Shown one piece after another: positions 1 through 8,571 of a stretch of 57,795 bases of DNA. Below the pieces are notes generated by a model, which made no database searches, was not told the DNA's origin, and was given only the letters and a program-made list of their open reading frames with translations. The position numbers and the translations under genes were made by a program. Location: positions 1 through 57,795 of the forward strand of contig JAAUOP010000011.1 of assembly GCA_012034805.1 (NCBI GenBank), given 5' to 3'. Every line of letters begins with the position of its first letter. Positions within the stretch are counted from its first letter, which is position 1. The DNA is from Synechococcales cyanobacterium CRU_2_2. GTDB taxonomy: Bacteria; Cyanobacteriota; Cyanobacteriia; PCC-9006; JAAUQQ01.

Positions 1-335
1 GTCGATCGGCATTGCGGTTTGCGTCATCACCGTCAAGGCTTGCTCGTAGGCGGCGATCGCCTGTTCGATATTCTCCGCGCGATCGCCTTTGATGCGGGAA
101 TAGTATGCGGTTGCCAAATTCATGGTGGTAGTGGCCCACTCGATCGGCATTGCGGTTTGCGTCCTCACGGTCAAGGCTTGCTCGTAGGCGCGATCGCCTG
201 TTCGATATTCTCTGCGCGATCGCCTTTGATGCGGTTAGAGTATGCAGTTGCCAGGTTCATGGTGGTATGGGCCCACTCGATCGGCATTGCGGTTTGCGTC
301 ATCACGGTCAAGGCTTGCTCGTAGGCGGCGATGCT
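1..335 (-). repeat. 138-bp tandem TPR-coding repeat, three copies
   Basis: Near-identical units begin at 3, 141 and 278 (word CGATCGGCATTGCGG). The spacings are 138 and 137 bp, and the one-base difference is the frameshift in the TPR gene. High DNA identity between units implies recent duplication or gene conversion. Confidence 0.9.
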
Positions 336-839
336 CATCTCTAGGTTTAGCATCCGGTTGCCGAGAGGGAACTGCTGAATCAGATTGCCAAACTCACCGA
401 AGACTGATGCCGCAAAGGTGCGCTGTTCGGCATCGCCTACCAATACCTGCGCGGCAACGGTCGGCAGCACGGCCAGCAATTCCGGATTGAACTGGGCCTG
501 CTGCTGTGCCCAGACCGGATAAATCTGCTGGGGGTCGAATTGCTTCTCCACAATCAACTGCAACGTCTCTAGCCAAAACTGGCGGGCGACGTCTGTCCCC
601 TGGGAGGTAGCCGTCTCTAATCCCAACGCCTGGGCCACCTGCCCCGCAAACTGCCGCAGCCACGCCGCATTCCCATTCCCCTGGCTCTCCATCCAGTCAG
701 CATATTGCCCCATCACAGCCACCAACCCCGCATCCACCAGCTCCCCATTCGCCTCCAACAGCGCCTCCTCCTCCCCCTGGGCACAACCCAGCAGTTGCTT
801 AATCAACCGCGCATAACCCTGGCCCCGTTCCTCACCCAT
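1..839 (-). pseudogene. TPR-repeat protein, frameshifted and cut by the window edge
   Basis: The gene runs leftward off the window. From the ATG at 839 it has a helical N-terminal region of about 150 residues (Gln/Ala/Leu rich), then TPR-like units with the core words MPIEWA, TMNLATAY and GDRAENIEQAI. This unit type is common in cyanobacterial TPR/CHAT-associated scaffold proteins. The repeats recur every 138 bp (46 codons), but the second and third copies are 137 bp apart: one base is missing near 187-191. This shifts the frame and ends the protein with APTSKP. Beyond that point the other frame stays open to base 1 with intact TPR sequence. An in-frame TTG at 887 could extend the N terminus by 16 residues. 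It is either a recent pseudogene or a sequencing error. A related fragment lies at 3606-3950. Confidence 0.75.
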
Positions 840-1224
840 AGCAAACACAGTCCCCGTAGTCGATATTGCAATATTTAGCTTCGACAAACAGCTATTTCAA
901 TCAGGAGTTTTACGCAAGCCCCACAACCCAAAGCTGGGACATCAAATCTTTATCAATTTCGACCAAAATTTTCTTTGATGAAGTAAGCAAGACAAAGACG
1001 CAACAGCCAGCACAATGAATAAAACTGATCGGGCCAAGCCAGCTTCAATACTCCCAACCAACAAAGCACTTCCCCCAACCCCTCAGCCCCAACCCAGCCA
1101 GCCCCCGCACCGGGCCTCCACCGCCGGGCTCAGACCGTGACAGAGACCCAGTGTCAACATTGTCAACCATAGTTGTGAGTGGTAGACTCAAATCGTCAAT
1201 CAACGCTTACAATCCCCAAAAAAA
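840..1224. other. Intergenic stretch, no supported gene
   Basis: About 385 bp between divergently transcribed genes. It contains a Pro-rich 30-codon open frame at 1014 that looks spurious, and C-rich sequence near 1070-1130. I see no convincing promoter, terminator or RNA gene. Confidence 0.5.
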
Positions 1225-1251
1225 GTGGCCCAGACCCGACGAGACCGACAA

Positions 1252-1419
1252 ATGGTAGACATCGGCGAACTCGTCGCCGACATCGATCGCTACCCCGAAG
1301 CCGCAGGCATCGACGCCGACATCTGGCAAACCCTCACCTACACCCAAAAAGTCAAAATCCTCATCCAGCGCCAACTCCAATCCGTCCAAACCCCAGACAA
1401 CAATGAGCCCACCAAATGA
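1252..1419 (+). CDS. Small acidic hypothetical protein
   Basis: A 55-residue protein (MVDIGELVADIDRY start) rich in Asp, Glu and Gln, with no motif I recognise. It overlaps the next gene, a GIY-YIG nuclease, by 17 bp. The two are therefore probably cotranscribed and translationally coupled. A GTG at 1225 would add nine residues, but it has no ribosome-binding site and adds a basic stretch unlike the rest, so I prefer the ATG at 1252. It could be a small partner or regulator of the nuclease, but that is inference from position only. Confidence 0.55.
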   Translation: MVDIGELVADIDRYPEAAGIDADIWQTLTYTQKVKILIQRQLQSVQTPDNNEPTK

Positions 1420-1777
1420 AGCTCAGCAACAGGCCGAACAAATACTCACGCGCCTCGCCTCCAAACCCTTCGAGCAATGCTTCAGCATCGAACGCCACTT
1501 CAAGCATCTCCCCACCCGCCCCGGCATTTATGCCATCCGCCATCGCACAGAAGGTCTACTCTACCTCGGCAAAACCAACAACCTCAGCACTCGCTTTAGC
1601 GGAGGCCACAAAGCCTTCACCTGGGCATGGCTCGACTGCTATATCCCCCAAGAAGTCAGAATCGCCATCGAAGCCCTCGATCGCTGGGGAAATGCAAGGC
1701 TACTATCAGAACTAGAAGCCATCCTCCTAAGGGCTACAGAGCCCCCCTACAACGCCAAGATCCCTATGGAGTCTTAG
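1403..1777 (+). CDS. GIY-YIG nuclease domain protein
   Basis: A 124-residue protein made almost entirely of one GIY-YIG endonuclease fold. Visible motifs in order: PGIYAI near residue 39, LLYLG near residue 52, a conserved Arg in STRF near residue 62, a Glu in SELEAI near residue 104 and an Asn in PPYNAK near residue 116. The catalytic set therefore looks complete. Family members are structure-specific or single-domain DNA nucleases; the substrate here is unknown. The start overlaps the preceding small gene by 17 bp, and the next gene begins 3 bp after the stop, which indicates an operon of three. A decayed second GIY-YIG gene lies at 12001-12281, but it belongs to a different subfamily. Confidence 0.85.
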   Translation: MSPPNEAQQQAEQILTRLASKPFEQCFSIERHFKHLPTRPGIYAIRHRTEGLLYLGKTNNLSTRFSGGHKAFTWAWLDCYIPQEVRIAIEALDRWGNARLLSELEAILLRATEPPYNAKIPMES

Positions 1778-1779
1778 TC

Positions 1780-2358
1780 ATGCAGTCCATCACCTTCGAG
1801 CAACTCACCACCACATCAGCTCAGATCATCCTAGATCAGCTACCAGAACGAATTAAACAAGCCTTCATCAACCGCGCTACCGAGATGGACTACCCCCTGG
1901 AAGCCCCCCTCGAAATGGCACTCGCTGGGTATTTGGATAGTGAGGCGATCGCCTTTGCCGACTGCAAACCCGAACGCGGCAAGGGAAACATCGACATGGA
2001 AACGCCACTCCTGAGCGAGAGCACCCATCTCCACCAAGAAGCCATGGAACTCGTGGAGCAAGCCGCCCTCGCCCGCCGCCAGGGAAATCTAGCCGCAGCA
2101 CAAGCATTCACAAAAGCCGCCTTCAAAAAAGAACAAGCCGCCGCCGACCTGATTGCCCCAAACCTTGACCTAGAACCCAGCCGCTCCGTCCTTCACCGCA
2201 GCGCTGCAACCCTCGCCGTAGAATGCGCCGAACTCCGCGCCGCCGAAAGACTGATTGGCCGAGCCCTCGCCGGTAACCCACCCGCCGAAATCGCCGAAGA
2301 ACTCCGCGACCTCCTCCTCACCGAAATCTATCCCCAACGCCAACTGCTCAGTGCCTAA
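1780..2358 (+). CDS. Hypothetical helical-repeat protein, apparent fusion of two small proteins
   Basis: 192 residues from the ATG at 1780, two bases after the GIY-YIG stop, so cotranscribed. Residues 1-70 (MQSITFEQL start) look like one small unknown protein. From the internal Met at about residue 73 (METPLLSES) the sequence matches in style a cyanobacterial helical protein of about 120 residues: AALARRQGN, then PSRSVLHRSAATLA, AERLIGRALAGN and PPAEIAEELRDLL. As I recall, relatives of this second part usually stand alone, so the single open frame may be a fusion. Alternatively, two genes share a frame without a stop between them. The function is unknown; the helical repeats suggest protein-protein contacts. 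Confidence 0.65.
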   Translation: MQSITFEQLTTTSAQIILDQLPERIKQAFINRATEMDYPLEAPLEMALAGYLDSEAIAFADCKPERGKGNIDMETPLLSESTHLHQEAMELVEQAALARRQGNLAAAQAFTKAAFKKEQAAADLIAPNLDLEPSRSVLHRSAATLAVECAELRAAERLIGRALAGNPPAEIAEELRDLLLTEIYPQRQLLSA

Positions 2359-2508
2359 TGATCCTGATTGAATAGCTCAGCGAAACCCAAAAAGAACTTC
2401 ACCCAAGATCCATAGACAAATCCCCCAGCAGTGCATCCAAGTATAACGCCGCCCAGTTGGCCTCATGTCTGATGAGTCGCTCACCGGACAAGGGGCAGTG
2501 AATACGCC

Positions 2509-2568
2509 ATGGCCATCCTGCAAGCCGAAGAAATCCTCGTCCTGCACTACGAACTCGCCGTCGCCTGA
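2509..2568 (+). pseudogene. Short coding remnant
   Basis: In the 244 bp between the helical-repeat gene and the Rpn gene, a 19-codon frame (MAILQAEEILVLHYELAVA) ends in TGA. One frame over, it continues as RRRLKNRPVETIINDIYRSA. This looks like a small protein broken by a frameshift, possibly a lost antitoxin or accessory gene, but I cannot assign a family. Confidence 0.3.
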
Positions 2569-2602
2569 AGAACCGCCCCGTCGAAACCATCATCAACGAC
2601 AT

Positions 2603-3511
2603 CTACCGTTCCGCCAACCATTGGTCTAGATCCGCGATCGACTCAAACCCTAACAACGCCTCCCCCAACTCATCCAACACCTGCGGCGATCGCCCCTCCA
2701 TCATCATTACTGTCGATTCAGGAATTGCCCCCAACTTGACCGACAACATCCGCACCAATAACCCCAGTTTCCCTTCAGCCCGCCCCTCTTCCCGAGAAGT
2801 ATCTACAACATTATTCAAATCCCGATAGTACTTCAAACTCATTTGATAGCCATCCTGCTCCACCGCCGAAAAATTGGCAATCTCCGCCACATCAAATAGC
2901 TCATTAAATACACCTTCTTGTAAGGGTGCAGGGCGATCGCTCAACTCTGCCAAGTTCTTTAAAACAAATAGCCACTTATCCTCATGACTTTCCAGCTCTT
3001 CTAGATTTTTCTTGAACTTTGGTAGCTCAATGTAGATAAACTTCAGCTTGTCATAGAACACCTTACAACTCTGATCCTTCAGCTCCACCGTATGAATCAG
3101 CGTCTCTGAACCCTTATGATCATCAAACACAAAATCTAGAATCCCAATAGCATAGACTGGAGCCAACTTGAAATTCCAGTCACCTTTCAAGGCCTGTTCC
3201 TGAATGGGAAACGTGGCGTAAAATACACTCCTATCCTTGAAGAAATTCTGTTTTGCCTTCTGCAGCTCTACGATAAATCGCTCCCCATTCGTTCCCTGAC
3301 AGTAAATATCAAAAATCGCCTTGCGATCGACAGGCGTATTCCCTACATTCTCATTATTCTTGAAAGTCACATCCTCAATCTGGCGATCGCTGGGCAACAA
3401 TGTATTCAAAAAATCGATCAGCAAATGCTTATTGGGTTCCGTACCAAAAACCCGCTTAAACCCGAAATCCGTCAGCAGATTGATATACTTATCTTGCAAA
3501 TAAAGCGTCAT
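2603..3511 (-). CDS. Rpn-family PD-(D/E)XK nuclease / putative transposase, with DUF4351-like C terminus
   Basis: 302 residues. The N terminus (LLTDFGFKRVFG, then LLIDFLNTLL) and the block DIYCQGTNGERFIVELQ match the PDDEXK family labelled recombination-promoting nuclease/putative transposase. The catalytic residues are probably the Asp of FDIYC and the ExQ of VELQK, about 65-90 residues in. The last 55 residues (LLVRMLSVKLGAIPE, then LGEALLGFESIADLDQWL) match the DUF4351 tail often attached to these proteins. The length is typical. These proteins are abundant in cyanobacteria and are thought to cut DNA and promote recombination; despite the label they are not usually within insertion-sequence ends, and no inverted repeats are seen here. 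It is transcribed against its left neighbours. Confidence 0.85.
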   Translation of the reverse strand: MTLYLQDKYINLLTDFGFKRVFGTEPNKHLLIDFLNTLLPSDRQIEDVTFKNNENVGNTPVDRKAIFDIYCQGTNGERFIVELQKAKQNFFKDRSVFYATFPIQEQALKGDWNFKLAPVYAIGILDFVFDDHKGSETLIHTVELKDQSCKVFYDKLKFIYIELPKFKKNLEELESHEDKWLFVLKNLAELSDRPAPLQEGVFNELFDVAEIANFSAVEQDGYQMSLKYYRDLNNVVDTSREEGRAEGKLGLLVRMLSVKLGAIPESTVMMMEGRSPQVLDELGEALLGFESIADLDQWLAER

Positions 3512-3605
3512 GGTCCTGCCCCACTGCCTGCTTATTTATCTTAACTCGGAACTCGGGTTTTCCCAGGCTCGTGGAGATGGGAGGGAGGGAGACCGATCGC
3601 CCTGA

Positions 3606-3950
3606 TCACCACCCAATCCAGACTGAGCCGCTCGTGCGATCGCCTTTGATGCGTTCAGAGTATGCAGTTGCCAGGTTCATGGTGGTGGTTGCCCATTCGA
3701 TCGGCATCGCGCTTTGCGTCCTCACCAGTAAAGCTTGATCCAATCGTGATAGATTCACCCGAAAGAACGCATACATCTGGGTCGGATCTGCTTGGGTCTG
3801 CGCAATCAACTGCACAATTTCGACCAAAAATCCCCTCACATCTCCAGACGACGATCCGGTGGGTTCCTCCGCCACCAAACCCAAAGCCTGCGCCAACCCA
3901 CCCGCAAACTGCCGCAACCATCCCGCATTGCTATCGCCCTGACTCTCCAT
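3606..3950 (-). pseudogene. Decayed relative of the 1-839 TPR gene
   Basis: 114 codons that align with the left-edge gene: MESQG..NA.WLRQFAG, then AQALGL, then RTQSAMPIEWA and TMNLATAYSERIKGDR. Compared with that gene it lacks the first 60 or so residues, has an internal gap of about 70 residues before the TPR unit, and ends after half a TPR unit with an unrelated tail (TSGSVWIGW). It has the same strand as the left-edge gene. The two copies bracket the GIY-YIG and Rpn genes, so an old tandem duplication invaded by other genes is plausible. It could still be translated, but it looks like a remnant. Confidence 0.6.
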
Positions 3951-4209
3951 TCTGATGCAACAAATTTACCCGCTACAATTTAACAACCAAACTCAGTCGT
4001 TGATCGCACAAGTTCAGCAGAAGGGTCTACATCTACTCGTACCGCCTCGCGGGAAGCGTTGGCAACACCCCTCCCAAAAAGCCTCGCCAACACTGCTTTC
4101 AGACATTTCCCAACCCATGACTGGGCCTGCAAACAGACGCCATTGCGTTTTCGGCTTATAATATGCCTGAACTAGTTTGCACGCTCACCCGATCGCCCCG
4201 GCACCCACC

Positions 4210-4797
4210 ATGATTGCAACCCCCTTCTATCTCTCCCCAGAAGACTACCTAGAAGGAGAGCGCGTCAGCCCCATCAAGCATGAATACCGTCGAGGCCATG
4301 TGTACGCCATGACCGGGGCGAAGAAACCCCACGTGATTATCACCGCCAACTTGACACGAATTCTGGGTAACCACCTCGAAGCCAGCCCTTGCATTGTCAT
4401 GGCCTCGGATATCAAAGTCCGGCTACAGGCCGCCGATTGCTACTACTACCCCGACGCGGTTGTCACCTGTCACCCCGAAGATCTCGCCACCACCGAAGAC
4501 TTTATTTATTACCCCAAACTGGTGATTGAAGTTCTATCGAAGTCCACGGCCAGTTTCGATCGCGGCGAAAAGTTCATGGATTACCAAACCTGCCCGACCC
4601 TAGAAGAATACGTTCTCGTGAGCCAAACGCATTCGGAAGTTCTCCACTATGTTCTGCGAAACGGTAGTTGGATCCAGGAAGAATCTGTAGATCAGCAACT
4701 TCACTTCAGCAGCATTGACTGCACCTGCTCCTTCACCGATCTGTATCGCAAAGTTCCCGGCCTTGAGCCCGAGCCGATCGACGTGATCGACGACTGA
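4210..4797 (+). CDS. Uma2 family endonuclease
   Basis: 195 residues from the ATG at 4210 (MIATPFYLSPEDYLEGE), a start that fits the family better than in-frame codons upstream. It has the Uma2/DUF820 pattern: YLEGERVSPIKHEYRRGHVYAM, then SDIKVRL, YYYPDAVVTC, LVIEVLSKSTASFDRGEKF and YQTCPTLEEYVLVS. The PDVV-like and EVLS blocks form the PD-(D/E)XK-type active site. Uma2 proteins are very common in cyanobacteria and their targets are unknown. The gene ends one base before the stop of crcB on the other strand. A second Uma2 protein of a different subtype lies at 5199-5774. Confidence 0.9.
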   Translation: MIATPFYLSPEDYLEGERVSPIKHEYRRGHVYAMTGAKKPHVIITANLTRILGNHLEASPCIVMASDIKVRLQAADCYYYPDAVVTCHPEDLATTEDFIYYPKLVIEVLSKSTASFDRGEKFMDYQTCPTLEEYVLVSQTHSEVLHYVLRNGSWIQEESVDQQLHFSSIDCTCSFTDLYRKVPGLEPEPIDVIDD

Positions 4798-4798
4798 T

Positions 4799-5191
4799 TT
4801 ATTTGCCTAAATTCGCGAGCACAACGCCCAACTGGACGCACAGAACCCCCAGCACAGCACTGCCTCCCCAATATAATCCCGCAAGATTTCCTCTACCACT
4901 GTTGAACAGGGTCATGGTGTCGAGTCCATAGGTCGAAAACGTCGTGTATGCGCCTAGAAAGCCGGTCGCGATGAGGAGACGGAGATCAGGAGCCAGGGAT
5001 TTTTCGATCGCCCACGTGACAAAAAATCCCATGCCCAGACAGCCGGTGAGATTAATCAGAAAAGTGCCGTAGGGAAAGCCATTACCGAGTTCTTGATTCA
5101 ACCATTGAGTGATGTAGTAGCGGCTGAGTGCGCCCGCGATCGCCCCCAAACTAATGGCAACGGGAGCCCGAAGGGCAGGTTCTAGAAACAT
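4799..5191 (-). CDS. crcB: Fluoride channel CrcB/Fluc
   Basis: 130 residues, the normal length for one Fluc subunit, which works as a dual-topology dimer in the plasma membrane and exports fluoride. Four hydrophobic segments are visible. Family motifs are present in order: GAIAGALSRYYI near the N terminus, GTFLINLTGCLGMGF with the pore Asn near residue 46, and GFLGAYTTFSTYGLDT with the central sodium-site turn and phenylalanine box. It starts 7 bp downstream of a Uma2 gene on the same strand and probably shares its transcript. I looked for a fluoride riboswitch ahead of that unit and did not find one. Confidence 0.93.
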   Translation of the reverse strand: MFLEPALRAPVAISLGAIAGALSRYYITQWLNQELGNGFPYGTFLINLTGCLGMGFFVTWAIEKSLAPDLRLLIATGFLGAYTTFSTYGLDTMTLFNSGRGNLAGLYWGGSAVLGVLCVQLGVVLANLGK

Positions 5192-5198
5192 AGACCAT

Positions 5199-5774
5199 TC
5201 AATTCTTTAACCAACCAAACACCTCTCCCAGTGTGAGCTGCACCACCTCCGCAAAGGCTGGGACTGGCAGCACCGCATCCACCGTGTCGAACACTCGCAC
5301 CGAGCGATCGCCCCCATAGACAAAAATGCAAGCCTCTTCCGCATCCAACAACCAGCCCATCTCTGTGCCGTGGTCAATGCAGTGGAGAATGTTGCGAACC
5401 ACCTGGGTTTGGCGTTGCTGGGGTGACAAAATCTCAATCGTCCAATCAGGGTGCAGGAGAAAGGCATTAGCTACTCGTCCATCTTCCCGCCGTGGAATTC
5501 TCTCCCAGCGAAACACAGAGACATCGGGGATCATCGATCGATCGCCAAACGTACAGCGCAGTTCTGGGTAGGCACGACCGACTTTTGAACTTTTCAGGGC
5601 ACCATTCACAACGCTAACTAGGTCGCCTTGCAGCGTGCTGTGCTCTCCTTGAGGCATGGGCTTGGGGATCATTTCTCCATCGATATATTCGCTGGCAGGT
5701 TTGGTGTCTGGCAGCTCCAGAAATACTGCCAGCGTCAATGGTTGGGTAGGTACTTGGGTGGGTACTTGTACCAT
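5199..5774 (-). CDS. Uma2 family endonuclease (second, divergent subtype)
   Basis: 191 residues. Uma2 signature: PASEYIDGEMIPKPMPQGEHS, YPELRCTF, SMIPDVSVFRWERIP, WTIEILSPQQRQTQVVRNI and a terminal GEVFGWL. The MIPDVSVF and EILSP blocks supply the acidic active-site residues. It has low similarity to the Uma2 protein at 4210-4797, so it is not a recent duplicate. The N terminus holds a small VPTQVPTQ repeat. It lies 7 bp upstream of crcB on the same strand; pairing with a fluoride channel is probably chance. Confidence 0.9.
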   Translation of the reverse strand: MVQVPTQVPTQPLTLAVFLELPDTKPASEYIDGEMIPKPMPQGEHSTLQGDLVSVVNGALKSSKVGRAYPELRCTFGDRSMIPDVSVFRWERIPRREDGRVANAFLLHPDWTIEILSPQQRQTQVVRNILHCIDHGTEMGWLLDAEEACIFVYGGDRSVRVFDTVDAVLPVPAFAEVVQLTLGEVFGWLKN

Positions 5775-5892
5775 GACATTCGCCTACTTTATGGGTGCAT
5801 TTATCCTAGCGCGATTGACTCTATCAAGCGCCCAATCTCTTCCCCTAGCGCACTTGATCCCTAGCACACTGGCTCCCTAGTGATCTGGATTC

Positions 5893-7170
5893 CTAGCGAA
5901 CTTCATACTTAAATCGACCTTTCTTGACGGGGCGCTCCACAGCCTTTTGCCAGCGCTTGCGCTGCGGCTCTGGCTCAACGGCAACCACCGGCACCTCAGG
6001 TTCTGGCTCTGGCTCGCTGTAAAACGGATCATTCCAACCCGAAACCGTACCATTGGCTTCCTGCAGACAAACCTCACGAACCACAAGTTTGTATTGCTCC
6101 TCCCAGGGTTCCAGAACAAAGCGCAAATCCACCCAGTGATTCGGCTGAAGCCTATCTGTGACCTGGGAAATATCCATCAGCGGGGTTTCCATCAGATTGG
6201 GTGACCCCTTTTGGGCAATTTTGAAACTGCCAAATCCGTTCTCCGCTGCACCTAAAAACTTACCGGTGAAATAGCCCGTATCAAGCTGCAAATCTGTGGG
6301 TAGATGGGTTGCTGATACATCAGGTAGAGCATGGTAGAGCCCCCCCAAAGCCACGGCGCTGACTAGACCCTCATCATTGGCCCGAGGATACACCAAAACA
6401 ACCTGAGGTCGGGCTCTTGCCGAGGCTGGCAGCTCACTATAAAAGCGATTTTTGTCGGCGGGAATAGAGCTCAGGCGGAGGGACGGGGAATCTGGAAAAT
6501 CCAGGAAATACTGGTAATAGCCCCCGTCTTCTTCGCGCCGTATCACCGCCTGGAGAACCAGGAAATGACGCAGCTTAATGCGGGCCTTTGTAATCGGTTT
6601 GGAGGCTGGCGGGGAGGTCGTTCTGGAGACGGAAACCGCTGCGTGGGCGCGAGGCGAATGCTTCCGGCTAAACCTAGGCTGTCCCCGCTCAGGCTTCCGC
6701 GAAGGTCGAGGGCTTGGGGTTCGGGCCAAGGAAGGGCGAGGCTTGAAAGACCGGGCTTGAGATGGAGATCGATCGCGGGAAGGCTGTTCCCGAGAAGGCT
6801 GTTCCCGAGAAGATTGCCCCTTCGAAGGCCGCTCCCGAGAAGATTGCTCCTTTGAAGGCTGCTCCCGAGAAGATTGCCCGCGCCAAGGCCGCTCCCCTGA
6901 AAGCCGCCCCCTTGAAGGCCGCCCCCTTGAAGGCCGCTCCCCTGAAGACCGATAACCCGAAGACGAAGACCGCTCATCTGAAGATCGCCCCTCTGAATCC
7001 CGTTTTCGCTCAGGCATTGCCCGCGATCGCCGATCGGGTGAAGAAAAAGACCGCCCTTGCAAAGGTCGCTCGTGTTGGGAGGATTCGCCTTTGGACGAGG
7101 TAATCCGACGCCGAGTCGTTTTGGCTCGAATGACTCGCTTTAGGGAAGGTCGCTTGGAAGGAGGAGTCAT
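5893..7170 (-). CDS. Arg/Ser-rich repeat protein with conserved C-terminal domain, unknown function
   Basis: 425 residues from the ATG at 7170. The first 190 or so residues are a disordered, strongly basic tract of five-residue units (SREQP, SKEQS, SRERP and similar) encoded by a 15-bp tandem array. Residues from about 200 to 390 form an ordered domain: HFLVLQAVIRREEDGGYYQYFLDF is the entry, then HALPDVSATHLP, TGYFTGKFLGAAENG and HWVDLRFVLEPWEEQYKLVVREVCL. The tail is acidic (EPEPEPEVPVV) and then basic (RKRWQKAVERP). I recognise no family. The basic repeat tract could bind RNA or DNA, by analogy only. The gene is alone on its strand here. Confidence 0.7.
   Translation of the reverse strand: MTPPSKRPSLKRVIRAKTTRRRITSSKGESSQHERPLQGRSFSSPDRRSRAMPERKRDSEGRSSDERSSSSGYRSSGERPSRGRPSRGRLSGERPWRGQSSREQPSKEQSSRERPSKGQSSREQPSREQPSRDRSPSQARSFKPRPSLARTPSPRPSRKPERGQPRFSRKHSPRAHAAVSVSRTTSPPASKPITKARIKLRHFLVLQAVIRREEDGGYYQYFLDFPDSPSLRLSSIPADKNRFYSELPASARARPQVVLVYPRANDEGLVSAVALGGLYHALPDVSATHLPTDLQLDTGYFTGKFLGAAENGFGSFKIAQKGSPNLMETPLMDISQVTDRLQPNHWVDLRFVLEPWEEQYKLVVREVCLQEANGTVSGWNDPFYSEPEPEPEVPVVAVEPEPQRKRWQKAVERPVKKGRFKYEVR
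6775..6970 (-). repeat. 15-bp tandem array in the Arg/Ser-rich gene
   Basis: About thirteen degenerate 15-bp units of the type GAAGGCTGTTCCCGA on the plus strand, in frame, encoding the pentads SREQP/SKEQS. Variation among units looks like slippage followed by point drift. Confidence 0.85.
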
Positions 7171-7258
7171 CAATCGGGCCTCAAATGCCGTGCCGATATG
7201 GCATCATAGCACGTCCCTATCCGCCGAAGATCACGTCGGTCAAAGTGTTAGCGTTGCT

Positions 7259-8539
7259 CTAAACTGCTGCCAAGCTGGATGAAGTGGTCGGATTCATGAC
7301 CATCGGCTCATAGGCAAGATGCTGTTGCAACACCTCTAGAACCTTGTCTGGAATCACGGGCTTACCCATAAAGTCTGTCGCCCCAACCATTTTGGCTCGA
7401 ACGCGATCGATGACGCCATCATTGCCAGTCAAAATAACAACGGGCGTGCGCTTGAGTGCCGAGACTCGGCGGATTTGGCTGCAGAGCTCATAGCCGTTGA
7501 CCACTGGCATGATCAAATCGAGGAAAATCAAGTCTGGCTTGCGGCGCATGATGGTCGAAAGTGCCTCGACCGGATCTTGCATCGTCAAAACCTGATAGCC
7601 CAACGGCATCAAGACTTGCTCAAGGATGTAGCCCACCTGGGGGCTGTCGTCCACGCAGATCACCAGCGGCCCTGGGCTAGGGTCGGAACGTGCCTCGCGG
7701 GGTGAGGCGGAGAGAGGGGCGCTGGTGGGGTGAGATGGCTTTGAGCGATCGCCCAATCCCTGCACAGGCGTTGGGGCGGGAATATCGGCAATGGGTTGGA
7801 AGGCAAGCAGGCGATCGCTCGCATAGGGCTCCAAAAACCTCGACAGCTCGATCAAGGACTGCCGCTTGCTGGCCGCCAGATCTCGAATCGAGAGCTTGCC
7901 CGTGAGTGTGGTGGCCAGATCCACATAGAGCTGAGGGCTGAGTTTTTTGCGGATTGCCTCCTGGGAAATGGGGACGGGGGCAAGGTTGGGGGAATAGTTT
8001 GCCAGACCCGTGGCTTGCCACTCCTTCAGCAACAGTCGGGCTTTGCTGATAAATTCGTCCGGTGTGCCCAAAATGGTGACCGGGGAGTCGCCGATGGTCT
8101 TGTGGACGATGTTGCAGGCGATTTGGTTGATGTAGGGGGCGGCCTGGAGAATATCGAAGAGTACTTCGATGATGTTGGTTTCGATGGCGGCGATCGCATC
8201 ATGCTTCTGAATTCGCTGGCGCTTGAGCATCACCGTTAACACCAGATGCTCCCACTGGGCAGGCAAGATGCGCTCACGAATTTGGATGCTCGCTGGAGAA
8301 ATATTGAGCTGGCGCAACACTCGATGCCAGCGGCGAAAGCGATGGTCACCGCCCGAGGCCCAGACGATGCGGCCCACCTGAAAGTACAGGTTCCACTGTC
8401 GCCCCTGCTCTGCCGACAGGCAGAGCCGACCATTGATTTCAGCTTGGATAATTTGCTGAATAATGCCGGCGAGCTGGAGAGGGCTGGTGCCGAGCGGTAC
8501 GGGGTAGAGGGTTTCTTTTTCAGCAGACGCACTATTCAT
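7259..8539 (-). CDS. PatA-like response regulator (PATAN domain plus receiver)
   Basis: 426 residues from the ATG at 8539. The N-terminal half has the PATAN/DUF4388 pattern (LQLAGIIQQIIQAEINGRLCLS, YFQVGRIVWASGG, RWHRVLRQL). A linker rich in Pro/Ser follows. The C-terminal 120 residues are a canonical receiver: VICVDDSPQVG acidic pocket, phosphoacceptor Asp in IFLDLIMPVVNG, conserved Thr in VVILTGNDG and Lys in FMGKPV. PatA-type regulators in cyanobacteria act in phototaxis, pilus motility and heterocyst patterning; the exact role here is open. It follows the Ser/Thr kinase gene on the same strand by about 110 bp. Confidence 0.9.
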   Translation of the reverse strand: MNSASAEKETLYPVPLGTSPLQLAGIIQQIIQAEINGRLCLSAEQGRQWNLYFQVGRIVWASGGDHRFRRWHRVLRQLNISPASIQIRERILPAQWEHLVLTVMLKRQRIQKHDAIAAIETNIIEVLFDILQAAPYINQIACNIVHKTIGDSPVTILGTPDEFISKARLLLKEWQATGLANYSPNLAPVPISQEAIRKKLSPQLYVDLATTLTGKLSIRDLAASKRQSLIELSRFLEPYASDRLLAFQPIADIPAPTPVQGLGDRSKPSHPTSAPLSASPREARSDPSPGPLVICVDDSPQVGYILEQVLMPLGYQVLTMQDPVEALSTIMRRKPDLIFLDLIMPVVNGYELCSQIRRVSALKRTPVVILTGNDGVIDRVRAKMVGATDFMGKPVIPDKVLEVLQQHLAYEPMVMNPTTSSSLAAV

Positions 8540-8571
8540 CAGGTCGAGGTAGATAGATGCAGTGGATAGAT

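Noticed and set aside
2603..3511. Insertion sequence carrying the putative-transposase-labelled Rpn gene
   Set aside because: No flanking inverted repeats or target duplications; this family is usually not a true insertion-sequence transposase.
3951..4209. Promoter with TATAAT at 4157-4162
   Set aside because: The only TTG-type -35 candidate is about 8 bp away, too close. An extended -10 promoter is possible but unsupported.
5775..5892. Fluoride riboswitch upstream of the Uma2-crcB unit
   Set aside because: The conserved riboswitch words were not found in this 118-bp gap.
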